DNA of 64,000 nucleotides from Gigaspora margarita (lineage: Eukaryota > Glomeromycota > Glomeromycetes > Diversisporales > Gigasporaceae), in assembly GCA_009809945.1 (NCBI GenBank), contig WTPW01001542.1:73151-137150 (forward strand). Direction: 5' to 3'. Positions 55,825-64,000 of the stretch are shown piece after piece (the stretch's first letter is position 1; the number at the start of each line of letters is the position of its first letter). Both the position numbers and the translations under genes were made by a program. The notes beneath the pieces were generated by a model, which saw only the letters and a list, made by a program, of their open reading frames with translations, was not told the origin of the DNA and searched no databases.

Positions 55825-55975
55825 CCATGTTATTAATCATCTGATTATTTTTTATTAAAAGCCTACACCTCTTCCTTTTTTTAATATAGATTTGGTCAGG
55901 TTCCTATATATAATTTCAACATTTTTTACACTCTTTTTCTCTAAAAAATCATCTGATTTTTGTCACTCCTCTAAT
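55825..55975. mobile_element. Uninterrupted 150 bp copy of the 43.1-43.7 kb MITE
   Basis: Read on the minus strand: AGTGACAAAAATCAGATGAT ... AGGAACCTGACCAAATCTAT ... TTAATAACATGGCCCT. The sequence runs straight across the point where the 43193-43623 palindrome is inserted in the other copy. Confidence 0.75.
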
Positions 55976-55989
55976 ATACAATAAAACCA

Positions 55990-56645
55990 AGCTATAGTAC
56001 TAACAAATACATTAACTTAGTAGCAAACAAACAAGCAGTTAGTAAAGAACAAAATGAATAAAAAGATATAAACAAAAAAAAAAATACTCTCCATGGACAA
56101 TATCAGTAGTGATGCCAAAATAGCAATGTAAAACTAATACCAACACCAACAATTATGAAGGCACCAGCATATAAACAAAAATATTAGTAGCATGGTACTA
56201 TTCTATAAATAAAACTATTAGTACAATGATACCAATATACAAGCAATAACATCTTTATATAAACAGAATAATTATCATTAATATGCAACAACACCAAGTA
56301 ATAGCTCCAATATATGACAACACCAAGCCAATACTAACAAATATATTAACCTAGCAGCGAACAAACTAACAGTTATTAAAGAACATAGTGTATAAAAAGA
56401 CATAAACAAAAAAAAAGTAATATCCATAAACAATATTAGCAGTAATATCAAAATAGCAACATGAAACTAATGATAATACTAACAATTACAAAGTACAAAG
56501 GTACTAGTATACAAAAGAAATACTAGTAGCACAATACTAATATATAAATAAAAGAACCAATACGATACCAACATACAAACGGAATTACTATCACTAATAT
56601 ATGACAAGATCATGTACTGGATAGCTTTAGCATATAGTGATACCA
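55990..56645. repeat. Tandem duplication, unit about 335 bp
   Basis: ACTAACAAATACATTAACTT (about 55999) and ACTAACAAATATATTAACCT (about 56334) start two units whose later words (AAAATAGCAA.ATGAAACTAAT, GGTACTA, CAATGATACCAATATAC) follow in the same order. A-rich, non-coding. Confidence 0.65.
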
Positions 56646-57081
56646 AATCATGACTCAGTATACGAAAACTTTAAGAAGCTATATCAAGTACTAAAGTGAA
56701 GTCTCTAGAGAAAGAAAAATAGCTGCAAAAAAAAAATTAGTAAAAAAAAATTAAAAAAACTAAAAAATATAAACAAAAAAAAGGATACTTATATGTAAAT
56801 TATGATTTAATTTGTGTAACTAGAAAAAAAATTCTCCTAGTTAAAGTGTAGTAATTCTCTAAAATTAAATCTAAAATAAAAAAAAGTTAAAAAAAAGTTA
56901 AAATTTTAAAAAAAAAACAATAAAAATTAAAAAAACAAAAAGATCTAAACAAAGATCTAATCTTGTAATACAGTAATATATAATAGGTAAATAAAGATTC
57001 TGCAAATCACACAATCAAAGATACTAATGGCCTGGTCATAAACAATTAAGAATAAATCATAGATAAAGGGTTAATATTTTA

Positions 57082-58250
57082 TAATAAATTATACTAAACA
57101 TTTAATAATAAATTTTTATAGTATGCAAATAGGGCTTTTTTACATATAAAGGTATTTTTTTACTAAGCAAACCTTTTATAATTTCTAATTAAAACTTTAA
57201 AATCCAACTTTTTTGATTCTAATGATAGTTAAATCATTAAAATTGTATTAGTATACAGTGCGGGACACCTTAAACCAGCAACTTTTTTTCAAAGTGGCCA
57301 AATTTAAGACAAAATACTAAATTTTAATTGGCTAATAATTTAAAATTTTATTATGTTTTTATTTTTTATTATGTTTTTTTAATTTTTTTATTATGTTTTT
57401 TAATATAAGTGGCCAAATTTTAATTTTATTAGTAACTTTAAAAAGCAATAGCACTTTCAAAATTTATTAAATTAAAAAATAAATTCTGTAGTTTTGTTCT
57501 GCTTGTTTTTCTGTACATTTTTACAAAAAAATTTTTTTTATTTATCTATATTTTTATTTTTATAAATAAATTTAAAAAAATATTAGTTTTTACTTGCTGG
57601 TTTAAGGTGTCCCGTACTGTATAAGTATTTATTAATTGTTTACTATAGGTTTTTTTATTATGATTAGAAAGGCACAGCATTTTACTTTCATATAAGGCAA
57701 TTAGTAAACCTTTGCTAATTTTTACTATGAAATTTTAATCTTTTAACTGTGAATTACCACTTAAGTATTTTAATTATTTATCGATTCAAATAAATATAAT
57801 AACAATCAATTAGCAGATATACAATAATTTATATTTAATTATGATATTTATTGATTATAAATATATATCAAGTTTTTTTAGTTTATTGATATATAATATT
57901 ATTTTTTAATCAATATAAAATAATTAAGTGGTAATTTGCAATTAAAAGATAAAAATTTTATAGTAAAAAATCAGCACAGTATTACTAATTGCTTTATATA
58001 GAAGTAGAATACCTTATATTTTTGATCATAATAAAAACCTCTATAGTAAACAATCAATAAATGCTCATATCATATTATATACTAATGCGATTTTAATAAT
58101 TTTCTATCATTAGAATCAGAAAAATTGGTTTTGCAATGCTTAATTAAAAATTATAAAGGTTTGCTTAGTAAAAAAAATACTTTTATATATAGAAAAGCCC
58201 ATTTGCACACTATAGAAATTTACTATTAAATGTCTGCTATAATTTATTAC
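57082..58250. mobile_element. 1.2 kb palindromic element with a nested Tc1-like MITE
   Basis: The left arm from TAATAAATTATACTAAACAT through GCAAATAGGGCTTTTTTAC and CTAAGCAAACC is mirrored at 58140-58250. Pairing also holds for AATTACCACTTAA / TTAAGTGGTAATT near the centre. The left arm is interrupted at 57256-57619; the right arm has the uninterrupted sequence (near 58085). Confidence 0.75.
57254..57621. mobile_element. Tc1/mariner-like MITE flanked by TA (364 bp)
   Basis: CAGTGCGGGACACCTTAAAC starts at 57256 and is mirrored by TAAGGTGTCCCGTACTG ending at 57619; TA lies on both sides (57254-57255, 57620-57621). The CAGT start and TA duplication are typical of Tc1/mariner. The opposite arm of the host palindrome reads straight across the insertion point, an internal empty site. 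Confidence 0.85.
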
Positions 58251-58433
58251 AGTCAACCCCTATACAATTACCTTTTTTACAATCATATCATAATACTATA
58301 TCACATTTTTATTAAAAACAATATACTATTAAATATATAAAAAAATACCTTTATAAAAGCACAACCACTTTATAAACACTTTTTTAAAAAAAAGTATATA
58401 TATAATCAAATTGTAATTGTAAGGGGTTGACTA
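58249..58433. mobile_element. Pogo-like MITE flanked by TA (181 bp)
   Basis: CAGTCAACCCCTATACAATT starts at 58251 and ends as ATTGTAAGGGGTTGAC at 58431 with TA on both sides. The terminus CAGTCAA is shared with the 26480-26821 MITE. It directly abuts the next element. Confidence 0.75.
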
Positions 58434-58645
58434 GGACCCCAAACAATACATAGATAGGTCAGATTAGAGAATGCGTAGCTATTATAGACAAATTAAATGA
58501 AGTAAGGTTTAAAGTTGCGTATTTTTTTAAAAAATTATTAAAAAGGTTAAATTTTTAATTTGCATATTTGTATATCAAAATTCTACATGTAAAAGTTTAA
58601 TTTGTGTATTTTTAGTATAAATTTGGTCTGATCCCCTTTGTTTTG
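58434..58645. mobile_element. Diverged GGACCCC-ended MITE
   Basis: Starts AGGACCCCAAACAATACATA and GATAGGTCAGATTA, like the copies at 34392 and 60490, but its interior and right end (GGTCTGATCCCCTTTG) have diverged or come from another element. Confidence 0.45.
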
Positions 58646-58739
58646 AAATTAAGCACATGTGGTATTTTGATTTTTCAGAAAAACAAAAATAAATAAATAA
58701 AGTAAAAAAAGCACATTTTTTATTTCCACATATGCATGT

Positions 58740-59480
58740 ACACTATTTTTATTTTTTTAAAATTTTTTTTCAATCTTTTTTTTAAATAATCTTAATTTTT
58801 ATTTAATAAATTTTATTTTTTATTTTATTTATTTTATAAAGCACATTTTTTATTCCCACTATTTTATCATTTTTTTATTCTTTTATAATTTAAATTTTTT
58901 TTATTTATTTTATTTAGCATAGCATTTTATTTCTGTATTTAATGTAACATTTATTTAATTTTTTTTTTTTTTATATTTTATTTTTTTTGATCTTTTTTTT
59001 TTATTTACCTATTTTATTATTTTTCAATTTTTACTTATATCATTTTTTTAATATTTTTTTTTACATATTTTTTATTTTTATTTTTTTTTTAATTTATATT
59101 GATATTACATATTTTTATTTTTATTTTTATTTTTTATATTTATTATGTATTTTGTATTTTTTTTTGTTTTTTTTATTTATTTTTATTTTTTTATTTTAAA
59201 AATTATTTTTTATTATTTATTTTAATTAATTTTTTATTTTTATATTTTTTAATATAAACCATTTTTGTAATTTTTTTAATTATAATTTATTTTTTTTTTA
59301 AAAAATATAACTTATATTTTTATTAATTTATTAATTTTTTTTAATTATTTTTTTGATTTTTTAAATTTTTTTTTATTTTTTTTAATTATTAGTTTTGTCT
59401 TTAATTTAAATTTTATTATTATTATTTATTTATTTTATTATTTATTTAATATTTTATTAAATATTATTTTTACTTATAAT
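58740..59480. repeat. Extreme T-rich low-complexity tract
   Basis: More than 700 bp almost wholly of T with interspersed A (TTTATTTTTATTTTT words). The Phe-rich frame at 58987-59199 is a by-product. No feature inside. Confidence 0.8.
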
Positions 59481-59644
59481 TTATTTAAGTGATGATCAGA
59501 TTATACAGAACAGTACAGCAGTAATTTAAAGATAAGTAATTTGATTTTTTTTTGTTTTTTAATTTTTTTTTATTAACTAATATTTATTCTTCTCTCATCA
59601 TTGTTGTCATCCAGTTTTTTTATTGGTGTCTCAGAATTTGTGTA

Positions 59645-59870
59645 AAAGGCAGCTGCTAATGCTTTCCTTTTTTGAATCTGGAGATTTAGATCATATTGAT
59701 CTGTAAGATAAGTATATTTTTTTTTTGTTTTGTTTTTTATTTAAATTTATTTTCTTTTTAACTTGAACTTTCTTTTGTTAGAACACCTCCAAGATTCAAA
59801 AAAGTAAACTTGTAAAGGGTAGCTGCTAATGCTTTTCCTTTTTTGAATCAGCTAGAGATCTGTAAGAATA
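59645..59870. repeat. Direct repeat (offset about 170 bp)
   Basis: AGCTGCTAATGCTTTCCTTT, then TTTGAATC and GATCTGTAAGA, occur near 59650 and again near 59820 in the same order. Confidence 0.55.
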
Positions 59871-59947
59871 GGTAGAAGTTTATTAATATCTGAGCAGGAA
59901 TTTTTAGAAGATTATTACATTTTTTTTAAATTTATTTTTATTTATTC

Positions 59948-60265
59948 GTTAGGGATGGCAATTATTTCGCTGACAATCACTTCACTGATATAACATTTCA
60001 CTAACAATTATTCACTGACAAGTTCATTTTACTGACAGTTTATTTTACCGAAGCTTATTTCGCCAACAAAGTAATTCTGGTTATTGTCGTTAGGGTCAGG
60101 GTAAAGTCAGGTAAAATTAGGATTAAAGTTAGTGTGCTTTTTAAAAAAAAACTTTTCGGTAAAATGAGCTTCAGTGAAACAAACTATCAGTAAAATGAAC
60201 TTGTCAGAGAGTATTTGTCAGTAAAATATTATGTTGGTGAAGTGATTGTTGGCAAAATAATATGG
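59948..60265. repeat. Inverted repeat of TCACTGACAA words
   Basis: The left half has CGCTGACAATCACTTCACTG, TTCACTGACAAG and TTTACTGACAGTTT; the right half has AAACTATCAGTAAAATGAAC, GTCAGTAAAAT and GAAGTGATTGTTGGC, the same modules mirrored. About 315 bp in all, with TTAGGGTCAGGG words in the loop. Confidence 0.65.
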
Positions 60266-60481
60266 ACCCATTTGTTAGTTTCATCCATTTACGTTTCCTG
60301 AAGTTTTCTTCGTTGTTAGTATTAGAGTCTTTTTTGCTATCGGCACATTATCTAGAGCTTTTTCGTTGCTATCATATTAATATCATTAGTGTAGAATCAC
60401 TTTTATTGCTGGTGCAGCAAAGTATCAGTTTTTATTTTTTTGCTTTAGCATTGTATTCGTACAGTACTAATTTTTTTTAGG

Positions 60482-60677
60482 TTCAGAATAGGACCCCAAA
60501 ATATACATAGATAGATCAAATTAATTATAAAATTACTAAAAATAGGAAGATCTGCAGAAAAAATCTTGAAAATAAGCAAAAAATTACTAAAAATAGAAAA
60601 GATCTATATAAAAACCCCCAAAATAAGCAAACTAATATCTGATCTATCTATGTATATTTCAGGGTCCTTTCAGAATA
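60482..60677. mobile_element. GGACCCC-ended MITE, copy 2, with TSD (179 bp)
   Basis: Element about 60490-60668, flanked by TTCAGAAT(A) on both sides (from 60482 and from 60669), an 8 or 9 bp target duplication. Inverted ends GGACCCCAAAATATACATAG / CTATGTATATTTCAGGGTCC. It differs from the 34392-34570 copy by only a modest number of substitutions over the same 179 bp length, so both probably moved recently. Confidence 0.8.
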
Positions 60678-61290
60678 GATGACCATTGCATTTTGCTTTT
60701 TTGGTGTATTACTGAATACATTTATCATTGGTGCTAAGTTTGTGATACTGTTATACGTTGTGTTAGGGCATTGTTTTTGGATTTGTGAAATTGTTGCCAG
60801 ACCACTTTATTATTTTTTGTATTATAGTTAGGTAGTTAAGGTAGGGTTAATAGTTAAATCATTAGGTTGGGTTAGGGTTAGAGTAAGTTAAAATAGATTC
60901 AAATAAATATTGTAGTAGCAAGTTAGATAGTAGCGTAAAAGTAATTTTAGTAATTTATTCAATATATTATATGCAATGATTTCGAATTCATATTATTTTT
61001 TCTTTATTTAATTAAATAAAATTTATATAAGCTATTATATTATTCTTGTAAAGAAAAGCTATTATAGTATTATTATATAATTCTTATCTTGTGACTAAAT
61101 CTGGATATTTGCTTATTGTAGATTTTGCATTGCACAAGTTTATATGTGTGTTAGACAAAATATATCAGAACTCTTTCCAATGATTATCTGAACTATACTT
61201 TCCGATGGAGGAAAAACAAAAAGTTTTTTGTTAGAGCATTGTCTGTATGTTAAGTATAGTAGGATAACACAGTGAATGGTTTTTATAAAG
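60678..61290. other. Spacer, nothing recognised
   Basis: AT-rich with a TTAGGTTGGGTTAGGGTTAG run near 60862 too short and irregular to be telomeric. No coding frame recognised. Confidence 0.45.
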
Positions 61291-61720
61291 GTCAACAAAC
61301 TGCTATCTGGGACTCCTTTATATATTTAGCACACAAGCCAGAAGCATTAGTTGTACAAGATAACTGACAGGGCACCCTGGATACAAGAAATTCTGGTGAA
61401 GAGCGAAGAGCTGCTCCATCGACAAAGGCTGCTGTGGTAAAACAATGGGAAACAACAAAAAAATAAGTTTTTCCAACTACACACTCCCTCAAGTTTGGTT
61501 ACAAGTGATATCTCTCACCTCTTGGATTTTTTAGAAATTTTTTTTCCAAAAAGTGAGCATCCTAGCTTACCCTTTCCAAAAGATCAGCAGTGTTTACTCT
61601 TTTCAAATTAAGAATACATCCCTGAATAGGAACCAGCGCAGTTACAAGTAATTTCAGGTTTATTTGATAAACACGTTATGATATATTGAAGATCAGAAGG
61701 ACACGTGAAAAATTTCTTAC
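61291..61720 (+). repeat. Dispersed repeat R, copy 2
   Basis: 61525-61640 parallels 23385-23500 (CTTGGATTTTTTAGAAATTT, CCAAAAAGTGAGCATCC, CAGCAGTGTTTACTC). The adjoining 61291-61500 is GC-richer and gives a 66-residue minus frame with no recognised domain, so it may be part of the same repeat. Confidence 0.5.
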
Positions 61721-61779
61721 TGGACTTTTAGTTGTCGACGTATTTTTTACATATAGCATTTCAATAGTTGTTCTATACA

Positions 61780-61975
61780 ATATTATGGGAATATAAATTT
61801 GTTGCACCTGTGACATGTCGCACCCCTGATTCGACCAATCAAATTGCTTGATTTTGTAGACAAAAAAATTTTTTTAAAAATTAAAGTTTTTACTTAATAA
61901 AATGTAATATATATATAAAATAGCACACCATATAATGTAAAATTTTTATTCTGAACAACTTTTTCTAAATTATGA
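61780..61975. repeat. Dispersed repeat S, copy 2
   Basis: GTTGCACCTGTGACATGTCG, CAATCAAATTGCTTGATTTTGTAGA and the TTTTTATTCTGAACAACTTT block match 44120-44300 in order. A mirrored AACAACTTTTTCTAA / AGAAAAAGTTGTT pair near 61961 and 62080 suggests it bounds an inverted structure. Confidence 0.55.
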
Positions 61976-62109
61976 AGATAGATTGTCTTAGTAAAAAAAG
62001 ACATTTTATAAGAAAAACAAAAATTTTAAAAGTTAGCACATATAAACTTTTTTTACTAAAACAATCCACTATTTTGACTTAGAAAAAGTTGTTTAGCGTA
62101 AAATTTTGC

Positions 62110-64000
62110 ATATAATACATCAGCAAAATAAATATACGAAATCTTTCGAAAGAAATTGCATGCTGAAATTTTTTGAAAGAATTGCAATTGACGCGAAATC
62201 TTTCAAAAGAATCGCAATCTTTCGAAAAATTTCGGTATGCATTTCTTTCGAAAGATTTCGAAAGAAATTTCGAAATATTTCGAAATGTATTGTGAAATAT
62301 TGTGAAATAGGGCAAATAAAAACAATGCAACCTGTACCTAATTTGTACCTAATTATCCCCTCTGGGGTTGCAGAAGGTAATTTATTATCACAATATTTCG
62401 CAATATTTCGCAAAATTTTAAAATTTTTTTAAAAAAATAAATAAACGATATACATATTTACATAAACAAGCTTTTGCAAATTTTTGATCATTTTTACAGG
62501 TTTTCACATTGTTTCGCATTTTAATATAAAATTTTATATTTTTTTATTTATTATTATACATTATATATTTTAAATTTATTTTAAATTAAATATACATTTT
62601 TATTCAATATTACATATTTTATTATATATTATTTATACATATATTATACAAAAAAAAAATGAAAAAAATGACGAAAAAAAATGAAACCAAAAAAAAAATG
62701 AAAAAAACAAAACTGAAAACGAAAAAAAACAGTATTTAAAATACTTTCACACTTCTTCACATATAATTCCATAAAAAACTAGCCCTATATGCTTATTTTC
62801 GCTCACCTCAGTTAGCTATTATTTTGCTTCTTTGTTTTAACTATCGTTTTGTTTTGGCTATTCTTTTGTTTTCACTATCATCTTCGTTTTGCTCTTCTTT
62901 TTAAATACTTACTAAAAATAGTAGAGAAGTGAAAAAAATAAAAAAAAAAACACTTCTCAAAAGTGTTGGTATTCCCGGAAAAATCCAGTTTGTTCTTGCA
63001 AAGTGCTGGAGAAGTTAGAGTTGGTATTCTTGTAAAGTACCAGAAAAGTCAGATCGTTTTCTTGCAAAGTTCCAAAGAAAGTCAGGAATAAATAAAAAAA
63101 AATTAAAAAATAAGTAAAAAAAAAGAAAAACAACCAAAAAACAAAAATGTAAGCAAACTAAATAAAAAAATAAAGACCCAAATCTCTATTTCCCTAAAGT
63201 AAGAGTTCATTTCTTGCAATTTAAAAATTGTCAAAGGTTTTCGAAATGTGCCGGAATAAATAAAAACATAAAAATTAAAGAAATAAGTAAAAAGAAAACA
63301 AACAAAAAAACAGAATGTAAGCAATCTAAATAAAAAAATAAAACCCAAATCTCCATTTCTCTAATGTAAAGAGGCGTTCTTGAAAATTTACAAATTGCTA
63401 GAGAAAGCAATTGTGTGTTCTTGCAAAGTTTCGAAGAGCTGCGCAAAGTGGTGAGAAGTTGTTGAATTTCTTGTAAAGTGCCAGAGAATTTAGGGTTGGT
63501 GTTTTTGTAAAGTATAGAAATAAAATAAAAAAAATTAAAAAATAATAAATAAAAAAAAAAATGAATGAACAAAACGAAACTAAACGAAACAAAATAAAAC
63601 TAAACGAAACAAAACGAAACCAAAAAAAAATAAACTAAAAATGAAAAAACAATATAAAAGTAATAAAAGATCTAAATTATAAACAAAAAAAATCTAATCT
63701 AATCTTGTACTACAATCATCGAAACATTTTGAAACATTTCAAAAATATTAGTCAAACGCGTTCTTGGTATGATCCAGGGTACAGATCGACTGATCTAGCC
63801 TGATTTTCTATTTTTAAAATATTTCGAAACAATTCGAAATATTAAAAAAAAAGAAGAGAAAAAAAAAGAAGAGAAAAGAAAAGGGAGAGAGAAGAAAAGA
63901 GAGAGAAAAAAAAAAAAGAGGAGAAAAAAGAAAGAGGAGAGAAAAAAAGGGAAGGAGGAGTAAAAATTGCACGAAAACGCTTTTTTTTTTTTTTTTTTTT
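62110..64000 (-). mobile_element. Modular palindrome-ended element, copy B, cut by the window end
   Basis: The interior matches copy A in reverse: GCAAAATTT/ACAGGTTTTCACA words, CTTGCAAAGTGCCGGAGAAG-like units, AATCTAATCTTGTACTAC, the GATCCAGGGTACAGATCGAC landmark, a long purine tract (63848-63960) and GAAAACGC followed by poly-T at the end. The left end here is an array of CTTTCGAAAGAAAT palindromes (62145-62290), unlike copies A, C and D. The element probably continues past 64000. All open frames in it are poly-A/T artefacts. Confidence 0.6.

Overview
The window reads as a very AT-rich, gene-poor, transposon-saturated stretch of a fungal nuclear genome. An arbuscular mycorrhizal fungus (Glomeromycotina) is my best guess. 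The inference rests on a decayed tyrosine-kinase-like C-lobe and a Sel1-repeat fragment of the kind hugely expanded in those fungi, a fungal spliced gene with a T5orf172 (GIY-YIG-like) C-terminus, BED-finger hAT transposase remnants, short AT-rich introns and dense miniature elements. No sequence search was possible, so the organism call is an inference.

Only one gene looks intact: 38145-40002 (+), three exons, about 527 residues. It has a PIP-box-like N-terminus, a small Cys/His knuckle, a long disordered linker and a T5orf172 C-terminal domain. Everything else protein-like is broken. There is a LINE 3' end (RNase H tail, CCHC knuckle, C-terminal tail) at 1130-3402 split by a palindromic MITE. 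There is a kinase C-lobe at 9246-9635, a BED/hAT transposase at 15140-17755 (+), a second BED/hAT transposase at 45799-48348 (-), and a Sel1 remnant at 50515-50672. Several of their stops are TGG-to-TGA or TGG-to-TAG changes.

The rest is layered repeats. 0-9 kb: a TIR element, the LINE with its nested palindrome, and two short poly-A retroposons with 14-18 bp target duplications. 9.8-12.5 kb: copy A of a roughly 1.8 kb modular element family (other copies at 41.3, 52.3 and 62.1 kb) whose interior is shared but whose palindromic ends differ. 13.6-15 kb: tandem arrays. 19.5-26.8 kb: hairpins and kb-scale palindromes with nested retroposons. 26.9-27.8 kb: a full-length tRNA-headed SINE with a 12 bp target duplication. 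28-36.7 kb: six copies of one 336 bp palindromic MITE, plus a second SINE. 40-45 kb and 55-60 kb: MITEs of hAT-like, Tc1/pogo-like and 8-9 bp TSD types. Two of these insertions can be dated against an empty site within the same window.

The genes do not form a pathway. The biological interest lies in the PIP-box/T5orf172 gene and in the structure and decay of the mobile DNA: palindromic non-autonomous elements, interchangeable ends, tRNA-derived retroposons, and transition-type stop codons.
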